Shown here: in pieces, positions 48,601 through 53,443 of the stretch
Layout: every line of letters starts with the position of its first letter
How positions within the stretch are numbered: the stretch's first letter is position 1
Source: Diphasiastrum complanatum
Lineage: Eukaryota > Streptophyta > Lycopodiopsida > Lycopodiales > Lycopodiaceae
Assembly (NCBI GenBank): GCA_029204225.1
Contig: CM055104.1
Span: 46,009,835-46,073,834 of the forward strand
Reading direction: 5' to 3'
Length of the DNA stretch: 64,000 bases
Program-made: the position numbers and the translations under genes
The notes under the pieces: generated by a model
Told to the model about the DNA's origin: nothing
The model's database searches: none
Seen by the model: the letters and a program-made list of their open reading frames with translations, nothing else

Positions 48601-51600
48601 CAACACCAGGGCAGCAGGCATACTTGACTTGGTACATTCAGATTTGTGGGGGCCAACCCAAACAAAATCTGCAGGCGGGGCATATTACTTTATGACCTTT
48701 ATTGATGACTTCTCACGCAAGATTTGGATATATTTCTTGAAGTTAAAATCTGAAGCATTCAAGTACTTCCTGCATTTCAAAGCTTTGCTAGAAGAACATT
48801 CAGGAAAGAAGATAAAGATGCTCAGGTCAGACGGTGGTGGAGAGTTCATTAAGACAGAATTTGTGGAATTCTGCAAGGCCAATGGGATCAAAAGGCAGCT
48901 TACAGCTCCTCATACGCCTCAGCAAAACGGCGTAGCAAAGAGAAAGAACCGAACTATTGTGGAGTGTGCAAGGTGCATGCTCAAGGCAAAGGGGTTGCCC
49001 AACTCTTTTTGGGGCGAGGCAATGCACACAGCAGTGTTTCTATTGAATAGAAGTCCAACAAAAGCTGTGGAAGGCAAGACTCCAGAAGAGGCATTTAGCA
49101 GCATCAAGCCCAAGGTGGGCGCTTTGCGAGTGAGGTTGTACGGCCTATGCCCATATTCCCAAGGATAACAGGAAGATGCAAAATCAGCAAAGTGTATTTT
49201 CTTGGGATACAGTGAAGAAAGCAAAGCTTACCGACTTTACGATCTTACTAGCAAGAAGAGGATCATAAGTTGAGATGTGATCTTTGAAGAAGATCAAACG
49301 CCTCCTATAGAGGAACTTGAGATGGAGGATGTACAATTGTGCCAATACTTGATGACCCACATCCATATATTGGGGAGCCTCAGGATGATCATATGAGTGA
49401 TCAAGAGGAAGAATCCGAGGAGGCTAGGAAGCGGAAGGAAAGGGGCAAATCTGTTGAGTCCTATTCACCGTCTTCATCACCAACTGCAAGGAAGAAGTTT
49501 CCCAAGTGGTATTGGCAAACTGTGCAGGATGGTTTGATATTGGATGAGAGAGAGAGAGCAGCAATCTAGGAGCTAGGAGGTCTCAAAGGCAAGCCCAGCA
49601 TCATGAACACCAGGAGACAAACTATGCACTTATGACTACTATTTTGGATTCACAAGATCCGCATACATTCGTTGAGGCAGCAGATGAGAAGATATGGCAA
49701 CATGCTATGCAAGAGGAGTACGACTCCATTCTCAAGAATGATACATGGGATTTGTTGAAGTTACCAAAAGGGAAGCGTCCTATTGGCTGTAAGTGGGTCT
49801 ACAGGACCAAATACAAATCGGATGGGAGCATCGAAAAGCATAAGGCAAGGCTGGTTGCTAAAGGCTATGCACAGAAGGAGGGCTTGGACTATGATGAGAC
49901 GTTTGCACCGGTAGCTAAGATGACGTCTATCAGGTTGGTTTTAGCATTGGCTGCATTTTTTGGTTGGGAGGTCCATCAAATGGACGTGAAGAGTGCTTTT
50001 GGACAGTTGGCTGAAGAAGTCTACATGGAACAGCCACAAGGTTTTGAGGCTAAGGGCGAGGAAAGTATGGTATGCAGGCTTAAGAAGGCCTTATATGGTT
50101 TGAAGCAGGCACCCAGGGCCCGGTATAGTCGTATTGACGACTATTTTGCCAAGGAGCAATTCATAAAGAGTCAGTATGATTGCAACCTGTTCATGAAGGA
50201 GGAAGATGGGAACATTGTTTTGATAGTTCTCTATGTGGATGACTTGGTCATCACGGCGGGTAACAATGGGCAGCTTATTGAAAAGGTGAAGGCTCATTTA
50301 TCAAATGAGTTCGAGATGAAGGATTTGGGTTTAATCCACTATTGTCTAGGCTTGGAGGTTTGGAAAAAGGATTGTTTATTTCCCAAGCTAACTATGCATG
50401 TGAAGTCTTGAACAGGTTCAACATGCAGGATTGCAAACCCGTTTCCACGCCCATTGATACCAGCAGTAAGCCATCCAGAGATGATGGCACTCCTTTTGTG
50501 GACGAGACTCTTTATAGGCAGCTTGTGGGTAGCCTGATTTATCTCACCACTACGAGACCAGACATTTCCTATGCGGCTGGTGTAGCAAGCCAGTTCATGA
50601 GTTCTCCAACTGAAGCACATTGGAAAGCAGCCAAGAGGGTTTTGAGGTATGTCAAAGGGACAACTTGTTATGGGATTGAGTACACAGATGACGGAAAGCT
50701 TCAGCTTGGAGGCTTTACCGATTCGGATTGGGCAGGTGATAGGGATGATCGAAAGTCGACCACAGGTTACACTTTCAACCTTGGTTCAGGCGCCTTTCTT
50801 GGTGTAGCAAGAAACAGCCCACAGTTACCTTATCATCGATAGAGGCTGAGTACAGGGCAGCGGCAAAAGCTACCTGCGAGGCAATATGGCTCAGGAGACT
50901 TCTTAGGGAGGTGCAGATTCCACAGGATGGTCCTACTATTCTTCAGTGTGACAGCCAGAGTTGCACCTTGCCAAAAATCCTGTGTACCATGCTCGTACGA
51001 AGCATATTGAGGTGGATCAACACTTCTTACGAGAGAAGATACAAAGCGGAGAAATTCAGCTCGAGTACTGTGATACCAACGATCAAGCAGCAGATATCTT
51101 TACTAAGGCACTTTCGTAGCATGCTAGGTGTTGGTATGAACAAAATAGCCATTGAGGGGGGGTGTTGAAATAAATGCCTATTTTGCCCCTTAAGGCTAGT
51201 ATACTTGTAACTTGTAAGTTGTGCATAAGACATGGGGGTAAAACATTTATGTACATAGTACACCACACTTGTGCTAATTAGGCAAGTAATATCAAGTAGG
51301 TTGAGGACCCATGTGGGTTCTAGAGCTAGAATTAGCAAGACACCACCTCTATACATTACATGCTATATGTAGCCCAAACTTTGGAGGGGTTTCCACGCCC
51401 TACTACACTTTGAATAATCATTCAAGTTGTGTGAGCTTTGAAGTCCTCTCTCTCTTGCTTTTGTGTTCTACTCCATAGCTGGTTTTTTGAAGCTTTCATA
51501 GTGTGCTTACTATGCTGTTATGATACTCCATAGCTAGGCCTTGGAATTTGTCAGTAATGGGGCCCAAAATGTCCTCAGAAATCCTAGTACCACACAAGTT

Positions 51601-52747
51601 ATCTCCATCAAGGGCACGTATACGAAGCTGGTCCATAGAATCATAAAAAGCAGTCTGCCGTGAAGCTGTCCTGGCATAAAGTCACCAATGAGAAAAATGT
51701 AACCTCGCTCTGCATATCTGATAATATCTGTAGAAAGATCAATGTAGGGTGAACCAATACCCTCTACAAAGGAAGAAGATACTGGAGGGAAATAACAAGC
51801 TGCAACAAAGATGTCTCTGTCAAAACCAGCGCTATACCCATCAATGCGGAACCAAATGTACCGTGAGTGTTCATCATGGCTGATGAACTCAAAAATAGGA
51901 TGCAGTGACTCTCTATATAGGCAAGCGACCCCACCAGAACCTCTCATGAGCCTCCATGAAAAGTAATAAATCTCTCTCACCAATGAAGTCAAGCAGATCA
52001 CCAGCAATGGACGATGAGTGTATGTCGTTACAATTCCAAACTCCAATCTGCAAGCGGCGTAGATGGGGCCCCAGTATTACCTTCTACGAAGACAAACATG
52101 GTCTATGGGACCAAATAATCAAAGCAATTGTCAATGTTTTTGAAATATGATAACAACGAGAAGATGTGCAGCAAATTGTTCAATGTGGAGAGGTACTTCT
52201 CCTTCATGATCCACACAGAAAATCAGAAAAAAAAAATTAATCCAACAAGAACCTCCTTATTTACTCCTCTATCTTCACCAATTTGAGGTTGTGGCAGCAT
52301 TCAACTTGCTCCAACTTGCCCAAGGTTCAAGACTTACCTTGAAAAGCACTTTAACATAAAGTCAATTTGAAAGTTGTGACACTAATATGCATTGCATGGA
52401 GGTAGAGTTAATAATTAGAATGAATCGAGGAGATTTGAACGAGATTTGAACATTTGACAAAATCAAAATTCAAAGTGGCAGAGTATGAATACACAAAAAA
52501 TTTCCAATAATAGGGAAAATAATTCTAACAGTGAAACATTAAAAGTTCAAGCCTTGAGCAACATCTATATTCCAATATTTGATAACCTATAATGCAATGA
52601 AAAAACTTGGCAAGCATTGCTTAGAGAGTAAAATTTTATTTAGCAAACTCAAATGCAGTTGTGTTGACACAAAGCTATATCAGTTAGAAACTTACCTATG
52701 TGGCGCACCAACCGAAGATGCTTGACTCGTCCATACTTGCTCATGTT
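13127..52747 (-). CDS. SNRNP35: U11/U12 snRNP 35 kDa-like protein, C-terminal six exons (join)
   Basis: Join on the minus strand: 52696-52747, 32527-32597, 19567-19657, 14167-14242, 13948-14026, 13127-13615. The product belongs to the U11/U12 di-snRNP, which recognises minor (U12-type) introns in the nucleus. The sequence shows the second half of an [19 protein letters not shown], the RNP1 strand RGYAFIEFE, and [16 protein letters not shown]. It then shows the family hallmark [20 protein letters not shown], followed by [19 protein letters not shown] and [14 protein letters not shown]. The tail is rich in Arg, His, Ser and Lys. This agrees with the plant 35K protein as I remember it. Exon phases match at all five junctions, and lengths 52, 71, 91, 76 and 79 plus the last exon give one unbroken frame. 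The N-terminus and the first RRM strand (RNP2) are missing from the window, lying above 52747. Introns of 20.1, 12.9 and 5.3 kb are packed with transposons. Confidence 0.9.
13948..14026 (-). CDS. SNRNP35: SNRNP35-like exon ([12 protein letters not shown])
   Basis: Acceptor TTTCATGTGCAG, 79 nt, donor GTAATT. It encodes [19 protein letters not shown] followed by HYMSRHH, a highly conserved block of the 35K family. Confidence 0.9.
14027..14166 (-). repeat. 140-bp intron containing a GA microsatellite
   Basis: Donor GTGAGT, acceptor GTGCAG. A 45-base repeat (CT on the plus strand at 14073-14117, GA in the transcript) fills about a third of this short intron. Confidence 0.85.
14167..14242 (-). 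CDS. SNRNP35: SNRNP35-like exon ([20 protein letters not shown])
   Basis: Acceptor TTGTCTTAG, 76 nt, donor GTGAGT. It begins with the last two bases of a Gly codon and ends with the first two bases of a Leu codon, matching its neighbours. The Gly/Arg-rich core is diagnostic for the family. Confidence 0.92.
14450..14505 (+). pseudogene. tiny Ty3 pol fragment
   Basis: The plus strand reads [15 protein letters not shown]. This matches the block between RT and RNase H in Ty3 elements (compare the [13 protein letters not shown] block near 62290-62340). Only about 50 bases are left and they run directly into LINE sequence. Confidence 0.6.
14506..14705 (+). pseudogene. LINE ORF1 C-terminal fragment
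   Basis: It encodes [20 protein letters not shown], then a Lys-rich helix and [12 protein letters not shown]. The same pattern occurs at 24560-24780 and 28194-28382, where it stands right before the ORF2 endonuclease start. It resembles the C-terminal nucleic-acid binding part of LINE-1-type ORF1 proteins. The upstream ORF1 and all of ORF2 are missing here. Confidence 0.65.
14706..14990 (+). mobile_element. LINE 3' end with stem-loop
   Basis: GTCTTATATGCCTTTTGGCATGG at about 14911-14933 contains the stem ATGCC/GGCAT with a TTTT loop. It is followed by an A-rich piece and a TC-rich tail. The same end occurs on the minus strand near 32940-32918 and 45990-45975, each joined to recognisable LINE sequence. 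Here it follows the ORF1 fragment with only about 200 bp between, so the whole of ORF2 is gone. Confidence 0.6.
15300..15790 (-). pseudogene. Ty3 integrase remnant
   Basis: On the minus strand, across many frameshifts, I can read WTLIV...FIPTKTT, LAQLLAK...LFKLHDLP, then DRPNVLTN near the usual DGQTERVN site, and [16 protein letters not shown]. These blocks follow the integrase core order, from the region after the first Asp to beyond the Glu. No complete domain or catalytic triad survives. Confidence 0.7.
15791..17531. other. intronic DNA, nothing recognised
   Basis: AT-rich sequence within the 5.3-kb SNRNP35 intron. Frames on the minus strand at 15923-16297, 16329-16637 and 16757-17008 are Phe/Leu-rich and show no domain. 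Confidence 0.4.
17532..17777. repeat. long inverted repeat, 76-bp arms
   Basis: 17532-17607 and 17702-17777 are reverse complements with two mismatches by my count, separated by 94 bases. The arms start and end with TGTTAGAAAACC and its complement, so this LTR-like unit is itself almost palindromic. Confidence 0.9.
17532..18339. mobile_element. 808-bp LTR-bounded element with 5-bp target duplication
   Basis: The element begins TGTTAGAA and ends TTCTAACA and is flanked by ATGTC on both sides (17527-17531 and 18340-18344). The left end (17532-17777) and right end (17964-18339) each look like an LTR. Next to the left one, reading inward, is TGGTATTAGAG (17778-17788). Next to the right one, reading inward on the minus strand, is TGGTATCAGAGC (17963-17952), the usual Met-tRNA primer site. 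The 186-bp interior codes for nothing and has an imperfect short repeat (CTGGTGGAGG and similar). No polypurine tract is visible. It may be a TRIM-like non-autonomous element or a rearranged LTR pair. Confidence 0.65.
18872..19078 (+). repeat. tandem duplication, 107-bp period
   Basis: 18872-18978 and 18979-19078 align closely, both containing AGGTCCCATCTTCCTCAAGG and GAGTTATGAACCTAGCTACA. There are two copies only. It lies in the 5.3-kb SNRNP35 intron. Confidence 0.85.
19567..19657 (-). CDS. SNRNP35: SNRNP35-like exon (end of [12 protein letters not shown])
   Basis: Acceptor TTTCTGTATAG, 91 nt, donor GTAATG. It encodes [20 protein letters not shown] and then [10 protein letters not shown] plus one base of Gly. 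It covers the last RRM strand and the conserved linker. Confidence 0.92.
19819..19869. repeat. TG/AG compound microsatellite
   Basis: A TG run of 32 bases (19819-19850) passes into AG (19851-19869), inside the 12.9-kb SNRNP35 intron. Confidence 0.95.
20105..21630 (-). pseudogene. LINE ORF2 fragment: reverse transcriptase and C-terminal part
   Basis: The minus strand from 21583 reads [20 protein letters not shown], then [20 protein letters not shown] and [18 protein letters not shown]. After a frameshift come [20 protein letters not shown] and [13 protein letters not shown]. These are RT motifs in order; the catalytic YADD appears as YAND. Further down, around 20690-20560, the block [20 protein letters not shown] matches two other LINE copies (27160 and 38470). 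The copy is cut on its 5' side at 21630, where a Copia fragment begins. The zinc-binding tail seen in other copies is missing and the remainder is basic low-complexity sequence. Confidence 0.85.
21640..22895 (+). pseudogene. Copia gag-pol fragment (zinc knuckle to integrase)
   Basis: It starts inside a zinc knuckle ([20 protein letters not shown]) and goes through an aspartic-protease-like region around 21967 (DSGATRHDL in one frame). Next are the [16 protein letters not shown] block, the GAG-pre-integrase block [17 protein letters not shown], and an integrase core with [24 protein letters not shown] and [11 protein letters not shown]. It ends at a sharp junction at about 22895 with a Ty3 LTR. 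Frameshifts and stops are frequent. The residue after NGVA, normally the catalytic Glu, is Lys. Confidence 0.85.
22985..23158 (-). pseudogene. Ty3 family B chromodomain end
   Basis: The minus strand reads VLDRRERRL, stop, [20 protein letters not shown] and WETRQCL. This is the chromodomain pattern at the integrase C-terminus of chromoviruses, which is thought to guide integration into heterochromatin. The same block is at 44795-44900. Confidence 0.75.
23183..23608 (-). pseudogene. Ty3 family B gag N-terminal fragment
   Basis: One frame with a single stop at about 23393-23395. The first half is Pro/Ser/Ala-rich with the helix [15 protein letters not shown]. The second half runs [20 protein letters not shown] into [13 protein letters not shown], resembling the start of a retrotransposon capsid domain. 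The frame ends where the internal deletion begins. Confidence 0.6.
24560..24780 (-). pseudogene. LINE ORF1 C-terminal fragment
   Basis: Encodes [20 protein letters not shown], then [20 protein letters not shown] and a stop. It is a clear relative of 14506-14705 and 28194-28382. It stands alone, between a Ty3 LTR and a cysteine protease fragment. Confidence 0.65.
24869..25255 (+). pseudogene. cathepsin H/aleurain-like cysteine protease fragment
   Basis: Exon A (24869-24942) follows an acceptor (TTGGTTACAG) and encodes [20 protein letters not shown] and CWTF, including the papain-family active-site Cys. Exon B starts at 25055 after TTTGCTGCAG and reads [20 protein letters not shown], then [14 protein letters not shown] and [15 protein letters not shown] before TGA. 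This is the vacuolar aleurain/cathepsin H pattern. The intron after exon A begins ATAATT instead of GT, and exon B ends in a stop just where the CxF segment should follow. The exons with the catalytic His and Asn are absent. So this is a captured, dead gene piece that keeps intron and exon structure. Confidence 0.85.
25253..25440 (-). pseudogene. hAT BED-type zinc finger fragment
   Basis: The minus strand reads [14 protein letters not shown], then [13 protein letters not shown] and [17 protein letters not shown]. This has the C-x2-C...H...C spacing of a BED finger, the DNA-binding domain at the N-terminus of many hAT transposases. The finger at 37177-37040 ([23 protein letters not shown]) is similar. 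The rest of the transposase is not attached. Confidence 0.7.
25876..26520 (+). pseudogene. LINE ORF1 N-terminal half
   Basis: The likely start is [13 protein letters not shown] Pro/Ala/Ser-rich region follows with a duplicated unit of about 25 residues (…[13 protein letters not shown]… and …[13 protein letters not shown]…). After that come a predicted helix ([14 protein letters not shown]) and IQELQQE, then [14 protein letters not shown]. The same helix-plus-SWASLLK motif occurs at 28450-28839. A deletion or frameshift after GNKGN removes the RNA-binding part. ORF1 proteins of this kind package LINE RNA. Confidence 0.7.
27075..27920 (+). pseudogene. LINE ORF2 C-terminal region with zinc knuckle
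   Basis: 27075-27266 gives [20 protein letters not shown] and DLPAGTHEY. The next frame (27285-27920) continues with [20 protein letters not shown], then [19 protein letters not shown], a C-x2-C-x8-H-x4-C knuckle characteristic of LINE pol tails, then [13 protein letters not shown] long Arg/Ser/Gln-rich basic tail ends at 27918. A stop and frameshift at about 27266 separates the two parts. Confidence 0.8.
28012..28840 (-). mobile_element. LINE copy, ORF1 C-terminus and ORF2 start, minus strand
   Basis: From 28839 downwards: a coiled-coil start ([20 protein letters not shown]), the [13 protein letters not shown] motif, and an RRM-like piece ([17 protein letters not shown]). After a frameshift comes [20 protein letters not shown] to [11 protein letters not shown] and a stop at 28194. 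ORF2 then opens with [14 protein letters not shown] and [11 protein letters not shown], the start of an exonuclease-endonuclease-phosphatase domain. It breaks off at 28012. The ORF2 start overlaps the end of ORF1. Confidence 0.8.
28841..29834. other. intronic DNA, nothing recognised
   Basis: No coding pattern. Two similar pieces occur, around 29465-29530 (ATAATATAAGGCTACAAATAAT) and 29728-29780 (ATAGTAGAAGGCTAGAAATAAA), both followed by CCC-rich or AACC-rich stretches. They may be an old duplication. Confidence 0.35.
29835..31165 (+). pseudogene. hAT transposase fragment (second copy)
   Basis: A close relative of the hAT at 33068-37751 on the opposite strand. 29860-30150 matches the LDHE...RPLI and WRPPRREAL...ELSSI region. 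After a likely intron (30146-30238), the frame at 30255-30593 reads [50 protein letters not shown] and [17 protein letters not shown]. This is the DUF659-type catalytic core of hAT transposases. 30690-31080 continues with [20 protein letters not shown] and [14 protein letters not shown]. The BED finger, the dimerisation domain and both termini are missing. Confidence 0.85.
31166..32526. other. intronic DNA, possible LTR-like promoter near 31393
   Basis: 31286-31500 contains CTATAAATAGG (about 31391) followed by a G/C-rich block and a T-rich stretch, as in the U3/R part of an LTR. I found no second copy and no terminal TG/CA pair, so I leave it open. The rest shows nothing I can name. Confidence 0.3.
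32527..32597 (-). CDS. SNRNP35: SNRNP35-like exon (RNP1 of the RRM)
   Basis: Acceptor TATGTTGACGCAG, 71 nt, donor GCAAGT (GC instead of GT). It encodes [20 protein letters not shown] and AYE, containing the RNP1 motif RGYAFIEF that contacts RNA. Phase fits both neighbours. Confidence 0.92.
32864..32902. repeat. GA microsatellite at LINE 3' end
   Basis: A 39-base GA run stands immediately beyond the A/T-rich tail of a minus-strand LINE (32903-38513), so on the LINE strand it follows the tail as a TC run. Confidence 0.95.
33331..33598. repeat. two CT microsatellites inside the hAT left end
   Basis: CT runs of 58 and 65 bases (33331-33388 and 33534-33598) are separated by 145 bases of unique sequence. 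Confidence 0.95.
34066..37177 (-). pseudogene. hAT transposase (BED, DUF659, dimerisation domain)
   Basis: Exons inferred by reading. 37177-36550: BED finger ([20 protein letters not shown]), then a Gly/Gln/Arg-rich spacer coded by an imperfect repeat of about 50 bp. Then about 36550-36265. 36177-35830: [50 protein letters not shown]. 35733-35344: [20 protein letters not shown] to [10 protein letters not shown]. 35225-35000: [20 protein letters not shown] and [11 protein letters not shown]. 34740-34590: [20 protein letters not shown] and [15 protein letters not shown], the hAT dimerisation signature. An acidic tail with an AT-hook-like [13 protein letters not shown] ends near 34066. A TGA interrupts the core (WTDIRR, stop, about 36125) and several frames shift, so it is not functional as it stands. 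Confidence 0.85.
38580..39025 (+). repeat. Copia-1 5' LTR (shortened)
   Basis: Starts TGTTGAAAATTG and ends AATTTATCA. It lacks the part that in the 3' LTR lies between CTCCCACAT (about 43799) and GTGAGGCCGC (about 44127). It contains CACACGTGTG at 38662-38671 and CACGTGTG at 38683-38690. Confidence 0.92.
39026..39037 (+). other. Copia-1 primer-binding site
   Basis: TGGTATCAGAGC, the common initiator-Met tRNA complement, begins directly after the LTR. Confidence 0.9.
39619..40503 (+). pseudogene. Copia-1 gag
   Basis: The start [20 protein letters not shown] leads into [22 protein letters not shown] and a helical capsid region. A frame break at about 40030-40056 interrupts it. The end contains the zinc knuckle [14 protein letters not shown] (C-x2-C-x4-H-x4-C) at about 40336-40377, which binds the element RNA. 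A TGA at 40501-40503 stands in place of a codon just before the protease. Confidence 0.85.
40504..41673 (+). pseudogene. Copia-1 protease and integrase
   Basis: The protease motif [11 protein letters not shown] follows the TGA at 40501. [16 protein letters not shown] comes next, then the GAG-pre-integrase block [16 protein letters not shown] and a [11 protein letters not shown] zinc site. In the integrase core, the first Asp site reads LIHSNVHS (Asn where Asp is expected). A TGA at 41176-41178 interrupts [25 protein letters not shown] and [12 protein letters not shown] keep the second Asp and the Glu. The frame shifts at about 41620-41650. Confidence 0.88.
41905..43524 (+). pseudogene. Copia-1 reverse transcriptase and RNase H
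   Basis: [72 protein letters not shown] and [12 protein letters not shown] give a complete Copia RT with the YVDD catalytic site. RNase H follows with [33 protein letters not shown] and, after a TGA at 43129-43131, [20 protein letters not shown] and [13 protein letters not shown]. The frame ends at 43522-43524. Only the TGA breaks this part. Confidence 0.92.
43538..44309 (+). repeat. Copia-1 3' LTR (full length)
   Basis: 772 bp, TG...CA. Four CACACGTGTG palindromes (43620-43629, 43814-43823, 43999-44008, 44121-44130) plus CACGTGTG at 43641-43648. These contain the ACGT core bound by plant bZIP and bHLH factors, so they may control transcription; that is inference. Confidence 0.93.
44795..45975 (-). 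pseudogene. Ty3 family B integrase and chromodomain
   Basis: From 45975: [20 protein letters not shown], the zinc-binding [20 protein letters not shown] (first catalytic Asp), and [12 protein letters not shown] (second Asp). The Glu-bearing segment is broken at about 45500: a stop stands where DGQTERxN is expected, and the frame reopens with [12 protein letters not shown]. Then [20 protein letters not shown], a [15 protein letters not shown] block, a [20 protein letters not shown] block, and a chromodomain ([20 protein letters not shown]). Stops near 45135 and 45500 show decay. Confidence 0.85.
45976..46647 (-). mobile_element. LINE 3' part (zinc-knuckle end and 3' UTR)
   Basis: From 46647 the minus strand reads [20 protein letters not shown], matching the LINE pol tail at 27480-27560. 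Then comes a 3' UTR ending with the stem ATGCC-TTTT-GGCAT at about 45990-45977, which abuts Ty3 integrase sequence. The 5' side is cut by Copia-2 at 46648. Confidence 0.75.
47214..47860 (+). pseudogene. Copia-2 gag
   Basis: The frame runs [60 protein letters not shown] and [15 protein letters not shown], a typical UBN2-type Copia gag. The true start lies upstream; a frame break near 47150-47210 cuts it off (the preceding frame encodes [15 protein letters not shown]-like residues). After about 47800 the frame changes to the one holding the zinc knuckle. Confidence 0.85.
47792..49168 (+). pseudogene. Copia-2 zinc knuckle, protease and integrase
   Basis: [14 protein letters not shown] is a knuckle in which the His position is Tyr. 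The protease motif is [12 protein letters not shown]. Next are [34 protein letters not shown] and [13 protein letters not shown]. The integrase core shows [10 protein letters not shown] and [14 protein letters not shown] (two catalytic Asp). [20 protein letters not shown] has Lys at the usual Glu. The frame breaks at about 49110-49168 and passes to the [14 protein letters not shown] region in another frame. Confidence 0.92.
49169..49631 (+). pseudogene. Copia-2 integrase tail and linker
   Basis: Across frameshifts one reads [15 protein letters not shown] (about 49201) and a [10 protein letters not shown]-like stretch, then an acidic linker [20 protein letters not shown] (49393 onward). It joins integrase to RT, as in other Copia polyproteins, and has no enzymatic role. 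Confidence 0.7.
49632..51150 (+). pseudogene. Copia-2 reverse transcriptase and RNase H
   Basis: [40 protein letters not shown] and [20 protein letters not shown] (the LN of the usual AFLNG is missing). [15 protein letters not shown] and [12 protein letters not shown] (catalytic YVDD kept) follow. A frameshift at about 50360-50400 is followed by [20 protein letters not shown] and [20 protein letters not shown]. Another shift near 50800 precedes [20 protein letters not shown]. RNase H acidic positions in FTDSDWAG and EAEY are visible. Confidence 0.9.
51163..51553 (+). repeat. Copia-2 3' LTR
   Basis: Starts TGTTGAAATAAATG and ends GGAATTTGTCA, 391 bp. CTCCATAGCT occurs twice near its end (about 51470 and 51526). 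Confidence 0.9.
51554..52085 (-). pseudogene. LINE ORF2 endonuclease fragment
   Basis: From about 52065 the minus strand reads [20 protein letters not shown], then [37 protein letters not shown] and [25 protein letters not shown] follows, with a frameshift into [20 protein letters not shown]. This is an exonuclease-endonuclease-phosphatase domain, including the GDFNxR site region. It breaks off where Copia-2 ends. It is the likely 5' partner of the LINE part at 45976-46647. Confidence 0.85.
52086..52695 (-). other. host intron sequence, no feature recognised
   Basis: AT-rich, without TE motifs. It is the acceptor-distal end of the 20.1-kb SNRNP35 intron, directly downstream of the exon at 52696-52747. 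Confidence 0.5.
52696..52747 (-). CDS. SNRNP35: SNRNP35-like exon ([16 protein letters not shown])
   Basis: Acceptor TTATTCATATAG, 52 nt, donor GTAAGTTT. It encodes [17 protein letters not shown] and one base of the next Val codon, the middle of the RRM. It is the most upstream exon I can find; the RNP2 strand (usually LFVGRL in this family) is not visible between here and 53074. Confidence 0.92.
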
Positions 52748-53074
52748 CTATATGAATAATAAAAAGACATTAGATCCAACTTTTAACACTGTATGAAAAG
52801 CTTTGAAAGGAAAAAATATATATTTAGAATTTCAATTTTGAATATACATCTACTAATACTTCCTATTTTTCCGCATAAAAAGACTCTAACCAATAATTAC
52901 ATGTGAAATTATGTCATGTTTTGTATAAGTTACCAGGTACATTGGGTGCAATAAAAATAAACAACGATAGTAAAGTAGATATACATAGATAGCATTTACA
53001 TCTTCCAGAGGACTTCATGGGCAGTGATCTTTTATCTTGGTATTCTTAGAAATTTCTATTATTGGATCCCATTG
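52748..53074 (-). other. intron sequence upstream of the 52-nt exon
   Basis: AT-rich, no coding pattern found. The last five bases before the LTR (53070-53074, CATTG) should be one half of a Ty3 target duplication. Confidence 0.4.
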
Positions 53075-53432
53075 TGTAATAAGTCCTAACACCACAGTAG
53101 GGCAAACACTAACTGATCCACCCAACCTTGCCTACTCCCTGATATAGAGTAAGCCCCTCCTAGCCCAGTGTGAGGACTGGTAGCATGCTACTGCCAAGTG
53201 TCGGCCACGTGGCACTGACGTGGCCGACTGCACGTAGGGACCCAACTGGGGGCCCTATATTGCTGACAGGGTCCCTAGGCTGTGTTAGGCCAGCCATGGC
53301 TATGGACCGTGCTGGGGCACACTACTCACACTGTCTTGCCCTGTTGGTCATGTACGCTGGACACGACCCTGACTGTGGTATCTGACCTATCTGTGTTCTC
53401 TAGGGTTCGGCACTAGTTACGAGCTCGTAACA
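53075..53432 (-). repeat. family A 3' LTR of the minus copy
   Basis: 358 bp. Against the plus-copy LTR (58323-58680) I count about 11 differences. It contains the palindrome TTACGAGCTCGTAA at one end and a perfect 11-bp-arm hairpin (53200-53210 with 53218-53228) with a CCACGTGG core. Confidence 0.93.
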
Positions 53433-53443
53433 CTCCCTCCCCC

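Larger units (their letters stand above)
46648..51553 (+). mobile_element. Copia retrotransposon (Copia-2), 5' LTR nearly lost
   Basis: The last 28 bases of an LTR (46648-46675, CTCCATAGCTAGGCCTTGG...GTCA) precede a primer-site-like TGGTATTAGATC. Gag, protease, integrase, RT and RNase H follow, then a purine tract ATTGAGGGGGGG and a 391-bp 3' LTR (51163-51553) whose final 28 bases are identical to the 5' remnant. LINE sequence borders both sides on the minus strand. No target duplication can be checked because the 5' end is missing. Confidence 0.9.

Noticed and set aside
13127-52747. U12-type introns in the SNRNP35-like gene itself
   Set aside because: Donors are GTAAGT, GCAAGT, GTAATG, GTGAGT and GTAATT. 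None matches the RTATCCTT consensus of minor introns.
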